Made by a program: the position numbers and the translations under genes. A stretch of 64,000 bases of DNA from Fratercula arctica (lineage: Eukaryota > Chordata > Aves > Charadriiformes > Alcidae). Positions 27,149 to 38,567 of the stretch are shown here, piece by piece. The notes under the pieces were generated by a model. That model ran no database searches. It was not told where the DNA came from and was given only the letters and a program-made list of their open reading frames with translations. Each line of letters begins with the position of its first letter. The first letter of the stretch is position 1. Where the stretch lies: assembly GCA_947846985.1 (NCBI GenBank), contig CANTUZ010000001.1, forward strand, positions 35,550,727 through 35,614,726, read 5' to 3'.

Positions 27149-27671
27149 TGCACAGACAATGTTATGTTAAAATGTTTTGGACACAGCAATGGACTTGAAG
27201 CATACGTGGCAACTTCAACAGTTCAATAACTTCTGTTATGTAGCATAAATGTGCTCAAATATCCTTGGCAGCTTTTAAAATTGCCAAACAGGTTTTTTTA
27301 GCCCTAGCAAGTACATTTAGACTGTCAAGCAACATAGTGCTCTTTATTCCCACATGCTTAATCTTGGGCTTGCTATTGTATAATTATTATTTTTTCTTCT
27401 GACTGTCTTTTGGAGTGAACTACCTAGTTGCCTTTCCGGACAAGATCCAGGTGAATTTCTGGGGTTCAGAATAACTCATTTTTACTTTCAGAACAGCTTC
27501 TAAAACATGATAAATGGATTGTTCCACATTTGCCTCTCTCTGCTCTACAGAATTCTTCAACAGTATCTCAGAGGGCTTTGAAATTTCAAAGATGTCCACG
27601 TCTTACACCTTTAAGCATGAATTGTGTACCCCAGCTTCATTAAAACACCTGTCTGATGGGATAGAATACAT
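27149..27671. other. Noncoding spacer between two CR1 copies
   Basis: About 520 bp of unique AT-rich sequence separating two CR1 fragments whose 5' truncated ends face each other. Nothing else is recognised. Confidence 0.6.
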
Positions 27672-28660
27672 CCAGTGATGCCCCTCAGGGCTCAGTTTTG
27701 GGGCCAGTTTTATTCAATATCTTTATCAATGATCTGGATGAGGGCACTGAGTGCACCCTCAGGGAGTTTGCAGACGACACCAAACTAGGTGGGAGTGTTG
27801 ATCTGCTTGAGGGTAGGAAGGCTCTACAGAGGGACCTGGACAGGCTGGAGCGATGGGCCAAGGCCAATTGTATGAGGTTTAATAAGGCCAAGTGCCGGGT
27901 CCTGCATTTCGGTCACAACAACCCCAAGCAATGCTACAGGCTTGGGGAAGAGTGGCTGGAAAGCTGCCCAGCAGAAAAGGACGTGGGGGTGCTGGTGGAC
28001 GGCCAGCTTAACATGAGCCAGCAGTGTGCCCAGGTGGCCAAGAAGGCCAACAGCATTCTGGCTTGTATCAGGAATAGCGTGGCCAGCAGGAGCAGGGAAG
28101 TGATCGTGCCTCTGTACTCGGCACTGGTGAGGCCTCAGCTCGAGTGCTGTGTTCAGTTCTGGGCCCCTCTGTACAAGAGGGACACTGAAGTGCTGGAGCG
28201 TGTCCAGAAGAGAGCTGCCAAGCTGGTGAGGGGTCTGGAGACCAAGCCATATGAGGAGAGGCTGAGGGAACTGGGCATGTTCAGTTTGGAGAAGAGGAGG
28301 CTGAGGGGAGACCTCATTGCCCTCTACAATTACCTGAAAGGAGGTTGTAGAGAGGTGGGTGTTGACCTCTTCTCCCAAGTGAATAATGACAGGACCAGAG
28401 GAAATGGTCTGAAGTTGCGGCAGGGGAGGTTTAGATTAGATATTAGGAAGAATGACTTTACTGAAAGAGTGGTCAGGCACTGGAACAGGCTGCCCAGGGA
28501 GGTGGTTGAGTCACCATCCCTAGAGGTATTTAAGAAACGTCTAGATTTGGCCCTTCAGGGCATTCTGTAGTGGCAGAGATTGTAGGGGATTTTTTTTTTG
28601 TGTGTGTGTATGGTTGGTCCTTTCCAACCATGAAGATTCTATGATTCTATGATTCTATCC
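27672..28660 (+). mobile_element. 5'-truncated CR1 retrotransposon, young copy
   Basis: Homology to the large CR1 at the right end of the window starts abruptly at about 27672 (CCAGTG) and runs through the end of the reverse-transcriptase region, the stop codon at 28568-28570, a short 3' UTR and the tail octamers ATTCTATG (about 28636-28659). The 3' UTR holds a T-run and a TG-run. It lacks an 18-nt segment present in the other copy. Truncation at the 5' end is the usual result of target-primed reverse transcription. Confidence 0.93.
27683..28570 (+). pseudogene. CR1 ORF2 C-terminal fragment (reverse transcriptase palm to C-terminus)
   Basis: This is the C-terminal part of the CR1 ORF2 polyprotein, which supplies endonuclease and reverse transcriptase for retrotransposition. 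The frame is open from PQGS (27683) to the stop at 28570, about 295 codons, with no internal start of its own; reading starts arbitrarily because the element is truncated. The catalytic FADD box of the reverse transcriptase is intact at 27767-27778, followed by the conserved [22 protein letters not shown] and VVRHWNRLP blocks. Against the copy at 60311-61639 it differs at 16 of 290 residues. The endonuclease, fingers and first palm motifs are missing, so it cannot act alone. The uninterrupted frame reflects recent insertion, not selection. Confidence 0.93.
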
Positions 28661-31600
28661 ATGCATTATTTCAAGCACTTGGAACTAAGACAAAACTTGT
28701 GTGTGATGGCAGTATGCATTGGTGTCTTCCTACATGCGTTCGTGAGATTGTATGTTTATCTCCAGTAAACCACTTAATGACCTGGATAACTTCATCTAAG
28801 CAAAATGATGAAGGATTAAGCTATGGAAGTAACCCATTGCTAATGAAGATTGACTCTCAGTTATGTGACAGAAGCTGACAAATCTCCATTATGCCTTCAC
28901 GGAGACAAAGGTTGAAATCTGAACTTTACTTAGAACCATGGTAATCCACACAACAAAGTGAGACATTAGGAATGCCCTCACTATAGGAACTGGGGTTTTT
29001 TTGGGTTTTTTTTTGTTTGTTTTTGTTTTTGTTTTTTCTTTTAAATAGGAACATCAAAACACCAAAGGATTCAATCATGAAATACATTAAATGCATTGGT
29101 AAAAAGCTTAAATAATTGTACTGCTTATTAAGTTCTTTGAAGGAAGATAAGGAGATGCTTTTTCTCTTCTCTTTATACATTGATCTCTTTCTAGTAGTCC
29201 TTACCACCAGAAACACATGCACAAGTATTAATATTTGGCTTTTCTGAGGGTTTCAGGAGGGCTGAGCTAAACAAATTCTAGCTATTCACAAATTGGCAAT
29301 TCGTATTAACTAGGTGCCTAAACTTCATTTTCAGTCAGTAGAGAGAGCCAACAACCAGAGAGGGATTAATCTAACATAGATGTGGAAGTTCTGTCACTTG
29401 CAACACTCTCTAGAGGTTCTTATTTTGTGTAGAAGGAGCCTTCATAAATTGCTGAGATGCTAATTTTTTAGATGGGTGAAAGATTTTAAGATGATGATAA
29501 AAGTTAAGTAACATTAATCTTGTTCTTATTTGCTGCTTGGATGTATCTTGCTTGCCACAAGTATCTGTATGTAGAAAGACAGAACTGGGAGAGGTCTCAA
29601 AGGCTACAGCAACCCTTCTTTTTTCAAACCACTGTATCCTAGAATTTGTTTTGTTAGCAAGCTCTGAGTAACCCAAAGTAATTCAGTGTATTTCATTACT
29701 TTAGGATCTGAACAAAATCCCAAAGAAGTCAATAAATGGTATCCTATCAGTTCAATGGGCTTTAAATCTTATTAATATTTCTTTTATAATCCTCATTGCT
29801 TGTTCTCTTGTTTGGGATACCAAAGAATGGAAAACATTTGTTATCTAAAATTGCTATTTCAGTTCCTCTCCATCAAATAACTTGAAAAAAAAAGATAAAA
29901 TTTATGGGTTGGGTTTCTTTTTTTTTTTTTTTAAATTTTCTTTTTAAGATTATCATAATATACCCACATTGACAGTGAAAAAATGTAATGGAATACTTTC
30001 TTTGCTATGATAAATCATTAGGGACTTAAAAATAACCTTTTAGATCTGAAATTTTTCACTGACACTGGAAAATTTACTGATTTACTGATTAGAGGCATTA
30101 TAAACTATCTATGTGTACTTTAAGTGGATAAAGGTCTGTCTGGTATGCTGTAGTTAAGATATTTTTATATCTGCTTAAAAATCTTTTTCATTAAAAATAC
30201 TCTTCCATTATTTACTGTTTTGTTTTCACATTTGAACTAACCATTTCTTGGATAAGCCAGTATTTTCAGTATTGAAACAGAGTCACAGTTATGGTGGAGA
30301 AATATGTTTGGACTACATTATTTCTCCACGTAAATTTGGAAGAGAAAATCCAAGGCATTTTGGCTTGATTTGAAACTCAGGTGTTCATCTGATAAAATGT
30401 TCATAGCACTCCTGCTGAAATCAAGTTATACTGGTGAGCCTAATGGCAGATCTATCTTTAATGTTATATTTCCCAAGCTATTGGTAGTACAGCACTTTTT
30501 TAATAGATGAAAGGTGAATTGCTTTGCTTTGTTAAGTTTTTATTCATAAAAGTCTGTTAAGGTTGGGGAAGGCTTTCATCTTTCTTAAAGAAAGAGAATA
30601 TGAGTCATGGATCATAAGATTAAAACATGGTGATAAAAAGTTGATAGTAGTTTCTCTGAGAAAAAAGAAAATACAGTATGAAATAAAATAAAATATTCCA
30701 AAATGCCTAAATAACTTAGGAACCTACAGTCAGTGTCTAAATGTATGCAATTATCTTGGATTCTATATATCTGGAAAACAAGAATTCTCACTTTTTGCTG
30801 TTGGTCTCTTAATAGTCGTTCTGGATTCCCTGAATGGGATTCATCTCATCTTCCTTAAACATCTACTTTGAATCTGAATTAATCAACCAGGGCTCCCTTT
30901 ATAGTTGGTAGAGAATAACAGGCACTCTCAGGGCACAGTTCATCTGACCTACTTCAGATGCCTATTTTGGGATAAGAGGAATTGTGACCTAGAAGTGCCT
31001 GTTTCTCTCCTTTGACTACTAGGGAGCCTAAAGTGATTAGCTCAGGTGCAGACATTCACACTCTCAATGTGTATATTTAGCCAAATGAATTCCTCCTTTT
31101 TTCTGCGTGATTTATATCTTAGGGAATTTTACATACCAGAATATATATCCATACTTTATCTGCTTTTTCTTAATGAAAAATACGTATCTGTGCAAAAACA
31201 TTTCTTACGTTAGCACTTGTGTTAGTGCTTAAGCTTTCAACTTATTACCAGAAATATACTTAATTTGCAAAGGGGTAAAATAGCTATATACTTCCATATT
31301 TATTCCAGTGAACAAAGCCCCTTAAAATAAAATGTAAGATATGGGACCTCAAAGACAACATGACACTATATGTTAACATTAATACAAATAGACTAAGGAC
31401 TCAGCTGCAGGTTTTCCTGGAGGGGATAATGAAGGATTAGCTCTCTTTCACCCAACTCCACATTATCTTTCTTAGCTCTGGTTCCCAAAAGTCCCATGCC
31501 AAAGGCTATATTGAGAGCAAATCCCATAAAAAGAAACAGCAGGAGGCAATGTGCCTATATTGTGGAGAGCTCTACTTGCATATTTTTCACTCGTCAAGTG

Positions 31601-34244
31601 ATGTGACAGAGTTGTGGTCTCCTCTCGCTCTGACTGACACAGCAGGAAGGGGCACCAGTGGTGCCCTTTCACTTCAGGCTGCAGCTGTTCCTAGGAATCT
31701 CTGGAAGAAAAAGCCAGAACGGGGAGGCAAACACTGTTTTAGCGAAGAATTAAAAAGTAACTAGGTACTTCTCCTTTTGTCTTTCCTCATACACATGCCA
31801 GTGTTTGTCTCCTATTTTTTACTGTTCCACCTGGTGTTTTAAAACTATTTGCAAGTAACGTGAGAGAAGTAAGCCATAGAAGCAGACACAGCAATGAACT
31901 TCTGAGGCAGAATGCGTGACCTGTGTCAAGCAGCATGTAGCATCAATTAATTTGTCAGCTTTTACAACTGACTGGCTATCCTGAGGAAGAAGATCTCTGA
32001 CAGGACTGTGTGTATGGGGTTTTGAAGTTACTGAACACCGCTACTTAGTCAATGCCTAAGTTCAAAGTAAGCTATTAATTGAAAAAAACGAGCAGACCTG
32101 GAAGACTTGCATAATTCAGGAAGGCTATGTCAAAGATTGCACACAATGACAGCCTGCTTTCTGAACCCTTCTTTTTCAAATATTTTTGTCTTTTTTTCTT
32201 TTTTTTTTCTTTTTTTTTTTTTTTTTTTTAATTATTTCTATCTGATTTTCATGTGTCTTCCTCCCTCTTCTCATTTCCAGTTTCATTCCCTGTGCTTAGT
32301 TCCACCTGCTTGCTGGAAGTGTGTGCTTGGACTTGTCTGTGTTACTCTCATGGCTTACTGGCTCTTGATTATATATTGAATGAGATCTGGGCACAGGACA
32401 ATCTTCTCCACCCTGCCCTCGTTTCCATGGAAAAGAAAGCATGGTATGTGAGCTGAGTGGGAGCCTCTGCACGCTCCAAGGATTCAGTTTACAACTCAGA
32501 ATTTCCTATTCCAGCAATGTATGTGACCAGTTCACAAGCAGAACAAGCGGAGAGCAGTCTGTACCTCCTTCCAAGAAAAAAATTTTTTTTGGCAATTTCT
32601 TCTATATTCACTGCTTGCAGCTAATGCTCAGATACTTCAGGCCATTTAGCTGTGATACAAGTTGGTGCTTAATTTTTATTTTGAAAGAACTTGTTATACA
32701 CAATCTTTATTATTTGGGAAAGGTAAATACTGCAGCTTTTTTTTTTTTTTTTTTTGAAGACAACTAGATAATCGTATTGCTTTGTTATCGGCCCCTGGAA
32801 TTAAACAGAATAAGTGTTTATGTGCTTTCTTCTTTTCTAATACAAATATATTTATTGAAAAATGTTGTACTATTTTAATCATTAATAAAACAGGATAAAT
32901 CAAAATCCTTTGTTATTCATAATAGAATGTATGCACATGCATTGTTTCTGTAAATTTTTCTGAGGTCGGAGGTTTTATGTCTAAAAAGGCCAAAAGACTA
33001 TCTGTCAAAAGTGAATAATCTAAATCTGAGGTTGAAGATTTATTTTTTCCCTGAAATCATGAGTAATAACCTGTAAATATAGTACAGGATTCTTATATAT
33101 ACTTATAGAATAATTACCTGCAGGTTGAAGGCAGAGTATTAGCAGACCTGTTCCCATCAATAACATCCTTAAGCAAATATATTCCTCTTCTCCTTGTTTC
33201 ATTTCTGAAGCTTTAAGCTAGATTCCATATGAATGATCCCCTACTTTCCAGAAAATGCAGTAATCTTTATCCTCTCGAGACTATTAGTCCAATGTTGATT
33301 CCAGTTCCAGTGAAACAGAAAACTACTTATTTGAAAAAACACAAGAAAAATGTTATCATTTACTTGTATACCTATAGATATTGGCTTGCGAAAGACCAAT
33401 TTTGTGAATAATCAGGAAACAGGGGGCAGTGGTTAAATGTGCTCGAGATAAGCCTCTGTCATTTTTTTTGCCTCCTGAGTTTGTGAGCCTCCTGCTCACA
33501 TGGAGGTGCTGGTGGATGTGGTCAAGTCAATTTTTGACCAATCTCAAAGATGAGCCTAAGTATCCATGAAAATGTTAGGGCATTTCTTGGAGATGAGTTG
33601 GCAATCAAAATCTTAGTTGAAAAGGCTTATCAAGCCTAGCCATTCAATTACATTAATCCTTTGGAAATTCTTTTAATGAGGTAATTATTGCTATTATAAA
33701 CTGGGGAAAAAAATCTGTGTGCACATTTGGAGACAATGTAATCAATAATGAAACCTGCATCCTGCTTCCTTTTTTAATCAGTGTTGAAACTCAAGGGAAA
33801 GAATAAAGCAGTATCTGTAACCATATATCAAATGTACTGCTAAATATCATTATTCCTGGCCAAACTCATGCTGCTGTTTTTCTATTTAGATATTTATTCT
33901 GTTACTAATTGGACAGCCAATTCAAAATCTTTATAAATGAGATAATTTAGGATGTCTTCTTACTACTTAGAATCAATAAAAAATAAAAATATTTTTCTTC
34001 TTTTAAATGAACTAATTAAATGCCTCACCATTTTACCTCAAATGCTAAATAAACAAAATATTTTAGGGGATAACTTCCTATATTTTCCCTTTTTTATTTA
34101 TCCCTTTATATATTACTTCCTAGATTTTTCCATTGTATTTGTATTTTTTATTTATTAGCAGCTTCTTTGGAACTTCACCAGTCTTTATAAAAAAAGATAC
34201 TGCATTTGCCAAAGATATTACATTTGTCCTTATCGAAAAGATGA
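28661..34244. other. AT-rich noncoding stretch, no gene seen
   Basis: No recognised gene or transposon. Contains a GTTTTT-type run at 28995-29040, a T-run near 29919-29932, the pyrimidine tract 32190-32229 and a T-run at 32738-32755. The part at 33640-33950 is free of simple repeats and holds several ATTA/TAAT words and the inverted word AATTGG-ACAG-CCAATT; it is listed as a weak conserved-element candidate. The open frames here are short and low-complexity or random. Confidence 0.55.
32190..32229. repeat. T-rich tract
   Basis: About 40 bases of T broken by two C residues on the + strand. It produces artefactual poly-Phe frames. Confidence 0.9.
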
Positions 34245-34612
34245 CACACAGTTCCTGTACCATTGCATGCAGCCATTGCATTCCAAATGTGTGACTTTGT
34301 GTCTGCCTTTACTAAATTTCACGAGGTTCCTGTCAGTCCATTTTTCTATCCTGTCCAGGTCTCTTTGAGTAACAGCTTTGCATTGCCATATTGATTGCTC
34401 CCCAAATTTGATGCTATCTCCTTGGAGTATATTCTTCCTATTCTACATATAGAAGGCTATGAAACACAATTTGTTCTTGGTAAATCCATACTAACTATTC
34501 TGTCACCTTCTTGTCCTTCATACGTCTTTCCTTGGCCTGAAAATAGCTTTTGGAAAGTTTTGCTCCATCACTACCCCAGAGACTGAAGTGATGTTTACTG
34601 GCCCGTAGGTAG
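34245..34612 (-). mobile_element. Old, internally deleted CR1-like ORF2 fragment
   Basis: The reverse complement contains a run that translates as QRDLDRIEKW, then DRNLVKF, the RT region just after the FADD box of CR1 elements. Further along are blocks resembling the earlier reverse-transcriptase region (a GGATTTACCAAG block, and the CCTACGGGCC end that corresponds to the CR1 sequence before NYRPVSL). The segment between them, including FADD, is missing or too decayed to see. It is more diverged than the other CR1 copies here and abuts the ERV LTR fragment that follows. Boundaries are approximate. Confidence 0.65.
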
Positions 34613-34632
34613 GTGGCTATTATGTTTACTTA

Positions 34633-35140
34633 TGTATTGGGTTTTGGTGGTGGAGGGGCTGCAGGGGCTGTGCCTGTGAGAAGACACCAAAAGCTGCTCC
34701 CATGTTGGAGAGCACCAGTTCCAGAAGGCTCTAAGGTGAACCTGCCACTTGCCAAAACTGAACCACTCAGTGAGGCTGGTAGTGCCTCCACGAAAAAATA
34801 ATTAAGAAAGGGTAAAAACAACCCCACAACAGCTAAGAGAGAGAGGAGTGAGAGTATGTCAGAGAAACAGTCCTACAGACACCAAGGTCAGTGAAGAAGG
34901 AGGAGGAGGAGGTGCTCCTGGCACCGGAGCAGAGATTCTCCTGCAGCTAGTGGTCAAGACCATGGTGACACAGATTGTCCCCCAGCAGCCCATGGAGTTC
35001 CATGGTAGAGTAGATATCCACCCTGCAGTCTGCGAAGGATCCCACACTGGGGCAGGTGGATGTACCCTGAAGGAAGTTCTGAACTCGTAAAGAGCCCACA
35101 CCAGAACAGGCTCCTGTTCTATGGTTCAACCTATGCAGCT
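34633..35140 (+). mobile_element. LTR fragment of a second avian ERV family
   Basis: The sequence starts TGTATTGGGTTTTGG and carries blocks I recognise from a common avian LTR family. These are an AGAGAGAGGAGTGAGAGTATG stretch, then CCTACAGACACCAAGGTCAG, a GGAGGAGGAGG run, and repeated PuGCAGCCCATGGAG/CACACTGGGGCAGGTGGATG units. It is richer in GC than its surroundings and unlike the three LTRs of the other family in this window. No matching right end or target duplication was found, so it is probably truncated at about 35140. Frames inside it are not genes. The exact family name cannot be given from sequence alone. Confidence 0.6.
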
Positions 35141-35478
35141 ACGTAGAAGAGGACCAGTGTGAGCTCAAGAACTGTCTCCCTGATCATTCAGTGTCTCACT
35201 TTAAGTTTGCTAATCACCTCAGGATTTGAGTTCTCCAGAGAGTTCTGTCTAAATCAAATCCACCAAAGGGAATGTGATGAAAGCAAGGATGTGAATTGTT
35301 CTGTGCTGCTTGGTTTGAAAGCAAGGTATTGTCCCTGCACCTCTTTCAGCAACATAGGCATAGTCAGCAATTATTTAGAGCATTGGCTTGAACTGAGATA
35401 CTCCTACACTATTTATTATACTTGGTTATTAAGAGGTATAAAGTTCCCTATCCTGTTGATTAAAAATGAAGTTGTTGG
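35141..35478. other. Noncoding spacer
   Basis: About 340 bp between the LTR fragment and a CR1 piece. Nothing recognised. Confidence 0.5.
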
Positions 35479-35812
35479 TATGAAGACAGGCTGAGAGAGT
35501 TGGAGTTGTTCAGCCTGGAGAGGAGGCTCTGGGGAGACCTTATAGCAGCCATCCAATAGCTAAAGGGGGCCTGCAGGAAAGATGGGGAGGGACTCTTTAT
35601 GGAGGAGTGGAGCAATAGGATGAGGGGTAGTGGTTTTAAACTGAAAGAGGGGAGATTTAGATTAGATATTAGGAAGGAATTCATTACTGTGAGGGTGGTG
35701 AGACACTGGAACAGGTTGCCCAGGGAAGCTGTGGATTCCCCATCCTTGGAGGTGTTCAAGGTCAAGCTGGATGGGGCTTCAAGCATCCTGGTCTAGTGGA
35801 AGGTCACTTTCC
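35479..35812 (+). mobile_element. CR1 fragment, RT C-terminal region, lacking the 3' tail
   Basis: The sequence begins with the block encoding RLRELELFSLERRL-like residues (here GAAGACAGGCTGAGAGAG...) and continues with [18 protein letters not shown] and SPSLEVFK. It stops shortly after the ORF2 end (GGTCTAGTGGAAGGTC). The octamer tail is absent, so both ends are truncated or decayed. A frame of about 65 codons remains open at 35599-35796, too short to be functional. It is a different and older subfamily from the copy at 27672. Confidence 0.85.
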
Positions 35813-36139
35813 CTGTCTTTCCTGAAGGCCTGTATAAGGATGTCTCTCCATTTGATATCTCTGATGTATCAAATGTGGCTTCCAGCTGCCAGTCCAAACA
35901 AAAATTTCCAGCATGACCCATATGCCAGATACACAAGAACACCTCAAATAACAATACAGGTCTATCTGAAGATAACTGAAATAAGTTTTAGATGTATACT
36001 GTGGTATTTTTGATGCTTTATTAGTTATATTAAATTTTCCATTTACTGTTATGGGATCATGGTAGCCTAGACATAGTCTCATACATAGAATTCTGTATAT
36101 AAAGACCCAAAAGAAGATACCATGTTATGGAAATTAATC
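35813..36139. other. Noncoding spacer
   Basis: About 330 bp between a CR1 fragment and a solo LTR. No feature recognised. Confidence 0.5.
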
Positions 36140-36735
36140 TGTGTTGGTTTTGGCTGAGTTAGAGTTAATTTTCTTTAAAGTAGTTAGTACGGGGTTATGT
36201 TTTGTATTTCTGCTGAAAACAATGTTGGTAATACAGGGATGTTTTAGTGACTGCTGAGCAGTGCTTACACGGAGTCAAGGACTTTTCTGCTTCTCACACC
36301 ACCCCACAAACAAGTAGGCTGGGAGTACACAAGAAGCTGGGAGGGGACACAGATGAGACAACTGACTCCGGCTGACCAAAGGAATATTCCATACCACATG
36401 ACATCATGCTCAGCATATAAAGCTGTGGGGAAAAGGAAGGAAGGGGAAGATGTTCAGAGTGATAGCATTTGTCTTCCCAAGTAACCGTTACGCGTGATGG
36501 AGACCTGGTTTCCTGGAGCTGGCTGAACACCTGCCTGCTGATGGGAGGTGGTGAATTAATTCCTTGTTTTGCTTTGCTTGCATGCGCAGCTTTTGCTTTT
36601 CCTATTAAATTGTCTTTATCTCAACCCATGAGTTTTCTCACTTTTACCCTTCTGATTCTCTCCCCCATCCCATCAGGGGAGAGTGAGTGAGCAGCCTAGT
36701 GGCGCTTAGTTGCTGGCTAGGGTTAAACCACAACA
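36140..36735 (+). mobile_element. Solo LTR of an avian endogenous retrovirus (ERVL-like), copy 2
   Basis: A 596-bp LTR of the same family as 6904-7480, from TGTGTTGG to CCACAACA. TATA-like CATATAAA lies at 36414-36421 and the ATTAAA poly(A) signal at 36604-36609, at nearly the same offsets as in copy 1. The flanks TAATC (36135-36139) and GAATC (36736-36740) fit a 5-bp target duplication with one mismatch. There is no retroviral coding sequence nearby, so it is a solo LTR. The highly similar internal block with GGGAGGGGACACAG and ACATCATGCTCAG words confirms shared ancestry. Confidence 0.87.
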
Positions 36736-38156
36736 GAATCTTATCTGAGATCTCTATAGTGGATGACTGAAGGAGGGAAATGGTCACTTTTTCATCTGCT
36801 TATTTTAGTTATCTACATCAGGATGAGATGAATCTCATCAGGATGAGAAGTGCAGCTCTTTCTTTCAATTAGAAAGTGATCTGGCTGATTATGTTCAACT
36901 AGCTCAGCTACATAAGGCCATATTGCAGATACATAATTTAGATAAGATTAAATTAACACTGATGGGTTCACAAACACTTGATTTTGTAACCAATTAATAA
37001 CCTGAGTCCTGAACATTTGACTATGCCAGTGGCTGGACTTGTTGGGATGATTTGCCCACTTGAGATTTATGATACCTTAATCTGGCAGTTTTCAGACTAA
37101 ATCTCCATCAGTAGTGGCATTTTGTCTGAGTAACGAATGAAGCATTAAACACAATTCTGTGCCTTAAAGCTGAAGTTTCAATGACAAGTAAACAGACTAG
37201 CAGAGACTGAGCTATGCCATATGAAATGACAGTCACCTAAAGGTTCAGCATTGATGCCAATATCAACAGAGAAAAGTAACTAAACTACCAAAGTCTTTGG
37301 ACAGAGAATAGATTAAAATAAAGACCCAAACTTTCAGAGCTAACTTATAACAAAGCAAACACCTGCAAAATGAAAAATTAACCTGTAAAACTTATTTCTA
37401 ATAGACAAAAGGTGTATACGAGTCACAAAGGGTTGCCATAAAGGGTTTCCACCCTAGCATAGAAAAAGCAAACAAAACAAAAGGAAAGTGAATTAGAGTT
37501 AAAATCTTTCATTATTTAGCTCTTTCTTTATGGACAAGCTGTCCTGCAGTTGTCTAGTCATGAGGAACTTTCCTATCTTTATCCAAAACATGTGGATTCT
37601 AGCCATTACCGAGGTGGGATCTTCAGGTGATTCAAACAGGAAGTATGATGTCTGTAAAGTGGCAGTAACTGCACTGTGAATTAAAATTTAAAAAAACCCA
37701 AACAACAAAACAAAACAACTTCCCCCCATTTATTCTTGTAATAAACATGTGGGTATTAATAATAATTTAAAAATTACATCAAGAATAAAAGAGATGATAC
37801 ATGTGATGGACCCATTTAAATTTGAGATTCTTTAGAAGCAGTCTAAGGCCTTATATATCCAAGTTAACTCTATCTAGTGGAATATTATGAGATCATATAT
37901 GAGAGTAGTGAATTGCTAGAAAGATGGTGTTGCCTGAAAGTTGCTGATCTAAATCAGTTAAGCAGTAGTAAATTTGGTGAATGCCTGTCGCCTAAGACAA
38001 AATCCATGGTGAGACTGAGACATACAGTTTCTTGCTTAACCATTTCTATGGCACAGTCATTTATAGCTGCATGAGGACAAGCATAGATACAAACTGAAAA
38101 ATTATGTCTATGATAAAATGATTTGTACTCACATGAAAAACATATAGTGGAAGACC
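36736..38156. other. AT-rich noncoding stretch, no gene seen
   Basis: No recognised gene or repeat apart from short A-rich runs such as AAACAACAAAACAAAACAAC near 37700. Frames are short and without resemblance to known proteins. Confidence 0.55.
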
Positions 38157-38427
38157 TCTCTTTCAATGGTTTTAAACTGAAAGAGGCTACCTTTAGGTTG
38201 GACTTAAGGAAGACAATTTTTATGATGAGGGTGGTGAGACACTGGAACTGGCTGCCCAGAGAAGTTGTAGCTGACCCATCGTTGGAAATGTTTAAGGTCA
38301 GGTTGGATGGAGCTTTGAGCAACCTGATCTAGTGAAAGATGTCCCTTCCCATGGGCGTTATATTAGACGGTCTTTAAAGGACCATTCCAACACAAACAGT
38401 TCTACAATTCATTTTATGATTCTATGA
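38157..38427 (+). mobile_element. CR1 3' end fragment
   Basis: A 5'-truncated CR1 copy. It encodes the last part of ORF2 ([14 protein letters not shown], then [13 protein letters not shown] and [12 protein letters not shown]), a stop at 38330-38332, a 3' UTR with CAGGTTGG-like and GGACCATTCCAAC blocks, and the terminal octamers TTTTATGATTCTATGA. It is diverged from the young copies in this window. Confidence 0.87.
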
Positions 38428-38440
38428 AAGCAATTCAGGG

Positions 38441-38567
38441 TTTGGGTTTTTTTGTTGGGTTTTTTTGTTTGGTTTGGTTTGGTTTGGTTTTTTTTTGTGT
38501 GTGTGTGTGTAGGTCTGTTGATTTTGTTTTTGTTTTGGTTGTTTTTTTTTTTTTTTTTTTTTTTTTT
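38441..38567. repeat. T/G-rich simple repeat cluster
   Basis: Starts 14 bases after the CR1 end. Contains GGGTTTTTTTG-type units, a (GGTTT)n run at about 38470-38490, a (GT)n run near 38496-38511 and a 26-nt T-run at 38542-38567. The reverse frame gives a Lys/Thr-rich artefact. Confidence 0.85.

Noticed and set aside
34613..35129. Overlapping frames on both strands in the second-family LTR fragment
   Set aside because: They follow the GC-rich LTR sequence and show no retroviral protein motifs.
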